DNA of 64,000 nt from positions 1 to 64,000 of the forward strand of contig DIZC01000083.1 in the NCBI GenBank assembly GCA_002429315.1. Direction: 5' to 3'. The translations under genes were made by a program, and so were the position numbers. How positions within the stretch are numbered: the first letter of the stretch is position 1; every line of letters begins with the position of its first letter. Under the pieces are notes generated by a model. It saw nothing but the letters and a program-made list of their open reading frames with translations. It was not told the DNA's origin and did no database searches. Below are positions 37,101 to 43,364 of this stretch, one piece after another. Origin of the DNA: Alphaproteobacteria bacterium UBA6038. Lineage in GTDB: Bacteria; Pseudomonadota; Alphaproteobacteria; Micropepsales; Micropepsaceae.

Positions 37101-38109
37101 CTACATCCCCGGTCCGGCGATCGACGAGCCGATCGCCATGGTGACGGCCTCGACCGGCGCCAAAGAGTACTTCCACACCAATCACCAGGGCAGCGTCATC
37201 GCCATGTCGGACGCCACCGGTGCCAAGGTGGAAGGTCCCTACACCTACGATCCCTACGGCAACTGCTTCTCGGGTGCTGGCGTTGCATGCTCGGCCGGCG
37301 AGCCCTACCGCTTCACCGGGCGCAGATTCGATCCCGAGACAGGCCTGCTCTACTTCCGCGCCCGCTACTATGCGCCCGACGACGCGCACGGCAGCCGCTT
37401 CCTGCAAACCGATCCGATCGGCTACACCGCCGACCTCAACCTCTACACCTACGTTGGAAACGATCCTGTGGGTAGGATCGACCCGCTAGGATTGTACACA
37501 TACACGTGCGATACCGGATCACGGATAGGTTGCGCGCAGGGGTTCCAGACCAATCAAGAGAAGACGGAAATAAAATTACAAAATGCCTCCGAGCGTCTTG
37601 GAAACGCGATCAAGGACGTAAGGGCGGTCGCAGCAAAGCAGGCGGCTGGTGACACGTCTGCGAGCGTGTCGTCAGAAACAGCCCAGACGGAAAAGAGCTT
37701 CACTGCCGTCTATGGTGCGCAATCGGACATCGCGGCGGCCATGTCTACTGTTCAAACAGGATTGAATGAGGCAGTTGCAGGGCTCCAAGGCACCAACCCA
37801 GCAACAAATGCATCGGGCGACGCGTTAACGACCATGCAAAAGGGCTCCGCTATCATTCAATCGGTGCCTGGATCACATCAGATTACGATGAACCCAACCG
37901 GCTGGAACAGTATCACCACCACACAGCGGCAGTGGTCGCTGGGTCACGACGCGCTGCATGCAGAGGCCAATTGGCACGATTATCGCGGACCGAACAACGA
38001 GCGTTATTATCGGTGGCAGCAGGGCGGAAATTCGCCCTTAGGTGTTCCCAGTCCGGCCAATCTAACGAATCCGGAAAGTTCAATGTGCTTCGTATTCGGA
38101 GGTTGCTGA
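31117..38109 (+). CDS. Giant exported RHS protein with variable C-terminal tip
   Basis: A 2330-aa protein. A signal peptide (residues 1-35, AALLASLVLATPAQS) precedes a transglutaminase-like N-terminal region (YDPDLIYQYIQNNIETVWMY, later HIWVQVTIAG and FDPSYKTL). From about residue 870 come many YD repeats (YDSVGRVKQI, YDTAGRLTAVDN, YDTLSRRTNV), then the RHS core: YRFTGRRFDPETGLLYFRAR, FLQTDPIGYTADLNLYTYVG and DPLG. After that the last 205 residues are unique, as in polymorphic toxins. That tip has LGHDALHAEANW, an HDxLH variant of a zinc-protease HExxH. The core encloses the tip in an RHS shell and cleaves it off in known systems. Activity of the tip is unknown. Confidence 0.88.
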   Translation: MKRALREALPLRGAIQLGASMAALLASLVLATPAQSTYLPSIQIGTAALIRPLDANNYYASNTTSTDGLSSLSGTPTPVPPETAELARALKYDPDLIYQYIQNNIETVWMYGLQKGAFGAEIDKSGTPFDQAELMVALLKQNPTPPAVNYVADTIVLNGTQFSNWTGVSNALAACQLLSSGGFPAKINGKTTTTCAASFTASETISTVTMAHIWVQVTIAGSHTAGCSSSDVCVFDPSYKTLTWKTGILGSALQWIPGAPLGAAMSGSYMDGSVSGAAWANALNTTTDTHGLYPLLQSYATNLLNYIQTNNLQGAQMEDIIGGAVVVPVTAPVRQPALPYADPSPPYPAHIWTPAADPARYNAIPDQYRSTLQVQGFQLVYNAACTGSDDTSMFNPTFYVDEIYGRRLSINTNFAMGKFSQGIPPFGGGYGNRYTWISYDNNSGTGYFGALQNVPPFHNAVPSSCGGGGEVQSPWGLDSHVQLTVNHPYAASADGTATTGGTYMDAMLDKPVKLVTSLSIVHGWGDVGPALLSKWSDEQAQGTALPPLEHPPFCLHGDEPCHDNYPGQTGDLDREKIGAAWLAQYTRAARLNAAIGNSVPQLHHVLGFVYGDTVLNTEHYQGPTVPYDLVVEDNFDRVDVDAGLSLTNKAADAPTRRAAIQSLAGAAAALEGSVAGQLLDAPDTSSTATRFEWGNAPPASECTAWGQNPVCMAAQRFYQFDSSSVSAAPSLVTADGHLSGSSDCPPDASSNWGSNRTPPIIGQGECQNWRGALSSILTSYANAGFTIVASREAFLGPGQRPGVIIPQDIQGGFPGQYGHEPTKQRGGAFVATSYDANGDLVQIAHIIIGSPETFGSLILKGGGGGSQPNTATAYDPANAADVLKSQFVDRSNLFGVNLANGSLGYTSPVSLTIGNGGFPYALSAQFSWKPTPTHVFQPKAPVSPSPDWPMSWQNNVTLSGSGLEAMGQSDIRGAAQAIAAFAAAQDIYKAAASPQREAAAVLAQAWWSDQIFGNVATVSVGSESRQFVKIATGQWILPGTGYATLAQTGTRLPIEEKCQNVYPYPLPYAVTRGWDYTVNTNVSVTATNAHGDPQTFSPFKQAYYTDEIHTCGNLKGFRLTSWTFPYGVTVTPEYGSPYDPVNGTGYIERLIDVKNSIGRQLDFSYVASNSPTLAGVTNHLTGADARSISLASDRSSMTDAMSQVTSFNYLSLAQSATQRPLAYQLLNLVYTADSSTANVEYDYDSVGRVKQIKDATSLRYNARPPYTFYLADGTRGERDDPLGQAYTVVYDGYGHPAHYIDEVGNKTDALFDSRSRPVHYVYPENDCEVFAYDDHNNTTDRWRVDTASNCSTTAGAAHVLHANATYHQTWNKPTSVVNARRYKTTLTYYASGSGKSLLHTATRPAITEGTPVYTFAYTAIGKLDTATGPTGILTKDNYDSAGNLTSTILDSGGLNLTTAFGYDPQGDVSSTTDPRNFVTTSLHDLDRRNTEDDYHTGSATAALNAAEKVQYDAVGRDIEDDSGLTFSGTSVLTWQMTKQTGYTPTSKVASVTDADYRATNNTYDDADRLLTVSDPLSRKTHFAYCAPGDANCAANQVKTEYRAWVAGSGCTRSGSLQQCYRRVSYGGDSEQRSLEDANNNTTTYVYDGFIRLTDTQFPDYSTNPGDYEHLGLDANGNVTSRRNRAGETLTYQYNALDWIIQKCMPSAGGSCPANPAVTTSWTYLLDGRINVLSDDATNKVNYGYDTAGRLTAVDNHINGFGSDRTVNYALDAAGNRTQLSWPTNDGAYSVGYCYDNLNRMTVAMENSTDPVCATNLLATYTYDTLSRRTNVAYGNGASMAYTYSPAGDLWTLNHDMNGASNDPHYTFQYTNAHELYTEADTDPDYVWQPAGTATTTYAAANNLNQYPSSTGSLGTIPFGYDAKGNLSGYGLQGFTYDAENRLLTATAPGLSAAYAYDPLGRRNHKSGTGVTETYFLDDGDDEIAEYDSSKTLTVFYIPGPAIDEPIAMVTASTGAKEYFHTNHQGSVIAMSDATGAKVEGPYTYDPYGNCFSGAGVACSAGEPYRFTGRRFDPETGLLYFRARYYAPDDAHGSRFLQTDPIGYTADLNLYTYVGNDPVGRIDPLGLYTYTCDTGSRIGCAQGFQTNQEKTEIKLQNASERLGNAIKDVRAVAAKQAAGDTSASVSSETAQTEKSFTAVYGAQSDIAAAMSTVQTGLNEAVAGLQGTNPATNASGDALTTMQKGSAIIQSVPGSHQITMNPTGWNSITTTQRQWSLGHDALHAEANWHDYRGPNNERYYRWQQGGNSPLGVPSPANLTNPESSMCFVFGGC

Positions 38110-38112
38110 GCC

Positions 38113-38526
38113 ATGCGATTTGCAGTTGTCGGTATTTCGGTGGTCTCGCTGCTGTCGTGTAGTTCAGTGCAAGGAGAAGTGCCACCGCCGAGCATGATCA
38201 ATGTGCTCTACAGCGTTGTACTGGCGCAGAATGATGCGGTCGAACTGTCAGTCTATAATCCGACTGATCAAACAGCATGCACTTCAGTGTTGAATTGGCC
38301 CAGCCCGGCTATGCTCGGGGACACGCTGCATATCGTTGGGCGCGACGGCCAAAAATGGAACTATGTCGGACCTGAACCGTCCATTGTTGGAAAGCCGCAG
38401 GACCTGAAAATAGCACCACGTTCCGAGGTCTCAGCACGCGTCGACATTCGCAAATACTACAAGCCGGTCAGTTCCGAGACGCGGGTCGGAAAGGTCTACT
38501 ACGGCGCACCGTTCCATAATTGCTGA
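38113..38526 (+). CDS. Probable RHS immunity lipoprotein
   Basis: A 137-aa protein starting three bases after the RHS stop. The N-terminus VVGISVVSLLSCSS is a signal peptide with a lipobox-like LLSC. The rest is beta-rich (VELSVYNPTDQTACTSVLNW, RSEVSARVDIRKYYKP) with no family I recognise. Position directly after the toxin tip is the usual place of the cognate immunity gene, and an envelope-located inhibitor would fit a tip acting outside the cytoplasm. Its last codons run into a repeated segment that returns at 40.3 kb. Confidence 0.6.
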   Translation: MRFAVVGISVVSLLSCSSVQGEVPPPSMINVLYSVVLAQNDAVELSVYNPTDQTACTSVLNWPSPAMLGDTLHIVGRDGQKWNYVGPEPSIVGKPQDLKIAPRSEVSARVDIRKYYKPVSSETRVGKVYYGAPFHNC

Positions 38527-38569
38527 CGGGTGTTTGGGTGTGTCAGCGGCGAGTGCGTCGCGGGTTGCC

Positions 38570-38722
38570 TCGCCGCAGGTCGTTCGGCCCATACCCGCCC
38601 GTCACCCTCATCCTTCCCCGGAATGATCACCGCCAACTCCCCCTCAACCGACAACCCAAACTTCGCCCCCAAAATCGCGAGATGAACACCAAACAGACCG
38701 CGCATCTCTCGCCGAGCGCGCC
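38570..38722. repeat. Direct repeat flanking the orphan RHS cassette, left copy
   Basis: About 150 nt that are closely similar (near 85-90% over the best part) and in the same orientation as 40302-40450. Shared stretches include CCCCCTCAACCGACAA and AAAATCGCGAGATGAACACC. On the minus strand both encode the same peptide type (GVHLAILGAKFGLSVEGELA here). The repeats enclose the displaced RHS core and tip. Confidence 0.7.
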
Positions 38723-38744
38723 GAGAAACACCCGGCTTGCCCGT

Positions 38745-39857
38745 CGCCGGCTGCTCACCGCCACCGCACCGGGGCTGTCGGCGGCCTATGCCTATGACCC
38801 GCTGGGGCGGCGCAATCACAAATCCGGCACGGGCGTGACCGAGACCTACTTCCTCGACGACGGCGATGACGAGATCGCCGAGTACGACGGCACAAAGACC
38901 CTGACGGTGTTCTACATCCCCGGTCCGGCGATCGACGAGCCGATCGCCATGGTGACCGCCTCGACCGGCGCCAAAGAATACTTCCACACCAACCACCAGG
39001 GCAGCGTCATCGCCATGTCGGACGCGACGGGCGCCAAGGCCGAAGGTCCCTACACCTATGATCCCTACGGCAACTGCTTCTCGGGAGCTGGCGTTGCATG
39101 CTCGGCCGGCGAGCCCTACCGCTTCACCGGGCGGCGCTTCGATCCCGAAACCGGACTGCTCTACTTCCGCGCGCGCTACTATGCGCCCGACGACGCGCAC
39201 GGCAGCCGCTTCCTGCAAACCGATCCTGTCGGATACACCGCCGACCTCGATCTCTACACCTACGTTGGAAATGATCCTGTGGATAGGACCGATCCGAGGG
39301 GCATGTACGACGGGTTTACGCTCGAAGACCTCGGGTTCGTAAATCTTGGATCAGGAATTGTCGTACCTGAATCTGAAGTCCAAGGAAACGTGGCTGCCTT
39401 CAACGCCGCGCCAAAGCAGTTCGCTCAATTCAGCCTTCGAACAGCGTACGAACTGTCGCCTCTGTCAAGTGCCGTGGATGTCGTTCAAGGCGCGAGAGAG
39501 GGCGATCTAAATAAATTTACGTTCGGTGCAGTCGGCCTAATACCAGCCGGTAAGATTTTCAGCGCTGAGAAGGCGGCTCTGGTCGAGATGGCAAGGATGG
39601 ATAAGAGATTGGGTGCTACAGTTGAGGACATGAAGGCCTATTCGGAATTGAACGCTCAGCTTCCAGACCCATTTCATCCATCTCAGGTCCGAATCGATCC
39701 CCCTCACATGACTAGAGGGCCGCAAAGCCAGGTCCCGCACGGTCATGTTGGGCCTGTAGGGCATATCCCGATCCGTGAGAAACCGAAGGTTTCTTGTACT
39801 GGCTCGCGCATACCCGTTGACAAAGCATCGAGTGGCCCCACATGCACCTCATTCTGA
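38745..39857 (+). pseudogene. Orphan RHS core with a second toxin tip
   Basis: From 38745 the sequence is a near copy of 36938-37490 of the giant RHS gene: the same ATAPGLSAAYAYDPLGRRNH, YRFTGRRFDPETGLLYFRAR and FLQTDPVGYTADLDLYTYVG. After DPRG it carries a different tip of about 185 aa (LEDLGFVNLGSGIVVPESEV, then MTRGPQSQVPHGHVGPVGH near the end), resembling a His-rich nuclease-type toxin. There is no signal peptide or YD array and no credible start; the frame only opens at 38520 through unrelated sequence. This matches the silent orphan modules known from Rhs evolution, able to replace the expressed tip by recombination. Confidence 0.78.
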
Positions 39858-39887
39858 TCATGCCCTCAATACGTGACGGAAATTACG

Positions 39888-40244
39888 ATGAGTTCGCCGC
39901 TTGCAGATGTCTGGAAGGAGGTTGCCGCAGATTTGGGTCTCTATATTGTTGCACCTTTCCGCCTCGCTCTACCCGACGGTACAAACGTCGATGTCGATGT
40001 CCTTTTGAAGAACTTTGGCGCAGAGAAAGGGATTTTGCTTACAACCGACTTCGCGATGTGGGAGAACATGTCTGCGCTCGCAAGTATTGGGTATGGCGTT
40101 TCGATCCTCTCCCCGCCGCGGCAAGGTGAAGCGTATGATCGCCAGACATACATCGAAGTGCTATCAGACTGGGGTTGGTCGGGGACTGAGCGAGAAAAAC
40201 CAGAATGGCTGCAAGACCCGCCTGATCCCGATGAAGAGCGGTAG
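39888..40244 (+). CDS. Probable immunity protein for the orphan tip
   Basis: A 118-aa acidic cytoplasmic protein (MSSPLADVWKEVAADLGLYI, VDVDVLLKNFGAEKGILLTT, ending PDPDEER) 30 nt after the orphan tip. An upstream GTG at 39873 is an alternative start. No signal peptide, unlike the first immunity candidate, which suggests that this tip acts in the cytoplasm. Family unknown; the call rests on size, charge and position. Confidence 0.6.
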   Translation: MSSPLADVWKEVAADLGLYIVAPFRLALPDGTNVDVDVLLKNFGAEKGILLTTDFAMWENMSALASIGYGVSILSPPRQGEAYDRQTYIEVLSDWGWSGTEREKPEWLQDPPDPDEER

Positions 40245-40282
40245 CTCAAGCTGAACGGCAATTGGCTGTGCTGGAAAACCAC

Positions 40283-40525
40283 TTACTTTAGCGGAAACTG
40301 CCTGCGCAGATCATTCGGTCCAAACCGGCGGCCACCATCATCCTCCGCTGGAATGACTGCCGCCAATTCCCCCTCAACCGACAATCCAAACTTCGCCGCC
40401 AAAATCGCGAGATGAACACCAGACACGCCTCGGATCTCGGCGAGCGCGCCCCCGAATACCAGCTCACAGAGTGGCCTGTGGCAAACGATGGCGGGTCCCT
40501 CATCTGCCTCCCTTTCGGTTGCCAT
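40283..40525 (-). CDS. Hypothetical 80-aa protein overlapping the repeat
   Basis: MATEREADEGPAIVCHRPLC begins the frame, and the second half (LAEIRGVSGVHLAILAAKFG, then LSVEGELAAVIPAEDD) is the peptide also encoded antisense at 38.6 kb. The ATG at 40525 has AAGAGGAA just upstream. I recognise no family. The duplicated half suggests that the left copy is a fragment left when the RHS cassette was duplicated into or beside this gene. Confidence 0.45.
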   Translation of the reverse strand: MATEREADEGPAIVCHRPLCELVFGGALAEIRGVSGVHLAILAAKFGLSVEGELAAVIPAEDDGGRRFGPNDLRRQFPLK

Positions 40526-40600
40526 TTCCTCTTGCAGGAGCAGAAGTGTGTTTTGCAATCGTCCAGAAGCGCGTGCTTGTGCCAGATTCGAAAATGAAAT

Positions 40601-40614
40601 TTGTTGGTATCGCG
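40601..40614 (+). repeat. Right arm-type repeat
   Basis: TTGTTGGTATCGCG, identical to 8216-8229 next to the P4-type integrase, 72 nt before the attR core and in the same orientation. It supports the island end at 40699. Confidence 0.6.
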
Positions 40615-40685
40615 GATGGTTCAGAAACTTGTTCTCGGGACGAAATCGCAGGCCGCGAGAAGAGTTAGCAGCTGATACTTGTTGA

Positions 40686-40699
40686 GCCCCTGGGCACCA
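40686..40699 (+). repeat. attR core
   Basis: GCCCCTGGGCACCA, the exact 3' tail of tRNA-Phe (8091-8104), without the rest of a tRNA. It is the right end of the island. The next base but one begins the stop codon of the gene at 40701-40994. Confidence 0.75.
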
Positions 40700-40700
40700 C

Positions 40701-40994
40701 TTACCCGTCCGGGCGCGTCCACCACCGTCCAGCGACATCCATAAGATCGACCATGGTTTTGTCGCCATTGTCCGCCGTGATGGTTTTCCATTTGAATTGA
40801 TGTGGACCGCCGCTCGACCGATCCCATTTGTCGCAGATTTTCTGTTGTGCTGGCGGCAGTCCATTGCGGTTTCAGCGACAGTAGGTATCGGGACCGTAGG
40901 CTTCGCCCGGCTTGACCACCCAAACACCTTCTTCTGCCATTGCGGGTGCGCTCATGCAGAAGAAGGCCAAGATTACTCTCTGGGGCAGATTCAT
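40701..40994 (-). pseudogene. Small secreted protein with in-frame TGA
   Basis: From the ATG at 40994: signal peptide MNLPQRVILAFFCMSAPAMA, mature start EEGVWVVKPGEAYGPDTYCR, then TGA, then in the same frame NRNGLPPAQQKICDKWDRSS, FKWKTITADNGDKTMVDLMD and a TAA. Both sides read as one protein of about 96 aa resembling small exported proteins of proteobacteria. The TGA is most simply a nonsense mutation. It is the first chromosomal gene after attR, and its stop codon almost touches the crossover core. Confidence 0.5.
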
Positions 40995-41191
40995 CGTGAC
41001 GTTTGCTCCACCAATTCCCCTAGCGACCACAGTCTATCAGAGACGCCCGCCGCCATGGCAGGGGTAATCCGGGTAGAGCGATGCAGCCGCACGAAATTGT
41101 AGTGGCAGAAATGGAGGCTAACAGCGGCCGTCAAGTTTTCCAGCTTCTTGCTGAAAGCGTTGGTTAGGCGCGTAAACCGGCGCATCTGCAT
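40991..41191 (-). pseudogene. C-terminal fragment of an IS transposase
   Basis: MRRFTRLTNAFSKKLENLTA, then HFCHYNFVRLHRSTRITPAM and AAGVSDRLWSLGELV: the conserved end of an IS1-like/IS481-like DDE transposase common in Rhizobiales, with the HYNFVRxH and TPAMAAG motifs. Only about 60 residues remain; the catalytic part is missing. It is an IS remnant next to the island end. Confidence 0.8.
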
Positions 41192-41264
41192 CCTGACCTG
41201 AGGCTCGCGCCGAGGAGCTGTACGCCCAAATACAGCCTGCCGCAGATATCACCCGGCCATGAGG

Positions 41265-41805
41265 TTACAGGCGCGCGAGGTCCTCGCGCAGTTCAGCGAA
41301 TCCGGATGGAAAGAAGTAGCTGATCGTTATCAGCTTGTCGGGGGTGCTCCCGTCCGCGGCGAGAGGAGCCGCAAATACCTCAGCAAGAAGAAAATCAATC
41401 GCCCTCAACTGGAAGTGGGTCACGATGCGCACCGGCCGGCGCGCGTCTATGGCTGCCTCAATAAACAACGTGGTCCGGGCAAGAAAGTGCGCCGGCAGGA
41501 AATCCGCGAGCGCGACCCCGGTCAACTCTCCCATATAGTGTGTGATCTCGCTCCCGACAAAGCGATGGATGAAGCGTTTGCCCAATCTCCATCACGGACA
41601 AATTTCGCAGATATGGCTTCATTAGCCGCGCCGTAAGATCGGCACGAGAGGGAAGCCGGTTCCCATCTGTGAGGTCGTACCACAGTTGACGGAACCGGAT
41701 CAGTCCTGGGTCCCGAAATGCGAGCATCGGGTCGGCGCGGGTCTCCCATCCTTCTTCCCGAGCCCTGCGGTTGGCAAATCCGAATGGGTCCTCTGCCGCG
41801 ATCAT
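41265..41805 (-). pseudogene. PAS_5-type protein, frameshifted
   Basis: The upstream frame gives IRFRQLWYDLTDGNRLPSRA and LMKPYLRNLSVMEIG; a one-base shift near 41583 leads to RFIHRFVGSEITHYMGELTG, then TTLFIEAAIDARRPVRIVTH and PAADGSTPDKLITISYFF-like sequence to the stop. This is the layout of the PAS_5 (PF07310-type) domain of alphaproteobacteria, about 180 aa, of sensory or unknown role. The upstream frame is open to 41880. Divergent from the LuxR-type gene. Broken unless the indel is an error. Confidence 0.65.
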
Positions 41806-41962
41806 TCGGACTGCCCTTGCAATACTGATCGTGCAAGTAGACCTTTTGCCAGGCGCGGAATGTCGGGGCGCTCCTGACAATCACTATTGCAAAGACCGTA
41901 CAGGCGCCCGTCTACTATTCAGAATTGGGCGCACGGATCGACGAGGTGAGGTAAATAAACGG

Positions 41963-42685
41963 ATGTTTAAGCCTGCTGATTTCGGGAATCTAATCAGCAA
42001 ATTTGAATCGGCGAAGACCGTCGCGGAGACTTGGCGGCTGCTCCTGATGCATAGCCGCCAACAAGGTTTCGGCTACGGCGTGATCACTGAACTGCCCGGC
42101 AAGCATGACTCTCTTTACGATATTGCATTTTGCGCGGAGGTCCCCGACGAATGGCGCCGACGCTACACGCAAAATGCCTACCATTGCCGAGATCCGATCG
42201 TGCTGCATGCAGGGATCGTCAATCGCTCCTACACTTGGACGGAGGTAGTCAAGGATACCAGGTACACTCCTGCCCAAAGGCGGTTGGTGGACGAGCGTAC
42301 CGAGTTCAATATCTTCGGTGGCTTTACCACGCCGGTGACCTTCGGGAGCCGGACAGCTATCGTCAGTCTATGCGGTGAAGCGCCTGTGCTTGCAGATTAT
42401 GATCGCGCGATGTTGCACGCTGCCTCAGTGTGCGCTCTCGCGCGAATATACGCGCTGGGGAGAGCTTCTCCATACCCGTGCGAATATCATCGGTTGCCAA
42501 AGCGCGAGCGCGAGTGCCTCGCCTGGGCTGCGCGCGGGAATACCGATGGCGCGATTGCAAGCAAACTGGGGCTGAGTGAGAAAACCGTCAGCACCTACAT
42601 CCAGCGGTCTAAAATCAGGTATGGCGTCACGACGCGCATACAAGCGATAATCTGCGCATTGAAGAACGCGGAATTCGAGATATGA
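41963..42685 (+). CDS. LuxR-type regulator with autoinducer-binding domain
   Basis: A 240-aa quorum-sensing-type regulator. The N-terminal autoinducer-binding domain shows GYGVITELPG, EWRRRYTQNAYHCRDPIVLH and NRSYTWTEV, with the conserved Trp, Tyr and Asp positions. The C-terminal LuxR helix-turn-helix is LPKRERECLAWAARGNTDGA, then GLSEKTVSTYIQRSKIRYG. The ATG at 41963 follows GAGGTGAGG. No luxI synthase is in the window, so it is a LuxR solo as far as can be seen. A longer upstream frame to 41771 is not family-like. Confidence 0.88.
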   Translation: MFKPADFGNLISKFESAKTVAETWRLLLMHSRQQGFGYGVITELPGKHDSLYDIAFCAEVPDEWRRRYTQNAYHCRDPIVLHAGIVNRSYTWTEVVKDTRYTPAQRRLVDERTEFNIFGGFTTPVTFGSRTAIVSLCGEAPVLADYDRAMLHAASVCALARIYALGRASPYPCEYHRLPKRERECLAWAARGNTDGAIASKLGLSEKTVSTYIQRSKIRYGVTTRIQAIICALKNAEFEI

Positions 42686-43364
42686 GTTGATAGTGAGAGC
42701 AGCGTGTTCTTCTCAGGAACATCGCCGCTCTCCACGGCAGTTGTCCGTCGGGAGGGCATGCCACCGCGATGGAAATGATAGTGCCGACTTGGGGGCACAG
42801 TCTGTCAGGCTGTCACCGACATTGGGCTTCGGCGGTGGGGTGGTTATCGTGCAGTCCAGCGTGCCGGACCTACGGAAGCGACGACCGGCCAACATCTATC
42901 GGGCCATCGCCCCGCTGGTGCGCTTGGCACGGGCGCCGCGCGACCTCCGTAACCGAAAGGTCATGGCGAGCATCGTGCGATCCACCGCCGCCCATGCCGC
43001 GCGTGAATATGGAGAGGCATTCGCCGGCAGCGAATGGCGGATCGAAGGGCCGCAACGCAATCGCTGGTTTTTTCGGCTGCATCCCGCCCCATCGCGCCCG
43101 AAACTAGCGCGCTTCAATGCGTTGCTAGTCTAGACCAACTCGCGGAATTGATCTGGACGCCGGACCCGAAACCTGGGCCGCTGCTACATGTTACCTGGAT
43201 CATGTCACCGGCGCGTGCGCCCAACAAGCATCGTGCCATCCGCTCGAACAGATGCACCCAATCGCTGAGTGCGAGGATCGCCAACATTCTATCCTCGTCG
43301 GCGGCACCAGCACACCGGAGCCAGATGATGGCGCGAGAGTCCGCCTTGCGCGATCTCGTTGTTG
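42686..43364. other. Gap without a recognised gene
   Basis: About 680 nt between the LuxR-type gene and the histidine kinase. A plus frame from 42851 to 43133 (SVPDLRKRRPANIYRAIAPL, then EWRIEGPQRNRWFFRLHP) is open, but no family is recognised and frames on the other strand are as good. No terminator or promoter stands out. Confidence 0.35.

Noticed and set aside
40701..40994. In-frame TGA as a selenocysteine codon
   Set aside because: No SECIS-like hairpin or selenocysteine gene is visible, and the protein is not a known selenoprotein family; a nonsense mutation is simpler.
42687..43133. 148-aa ORF after the LuxR-type gene
   Set aside because: No ribosome-binding site, no family resemblance, and overlapping frames are equally open.
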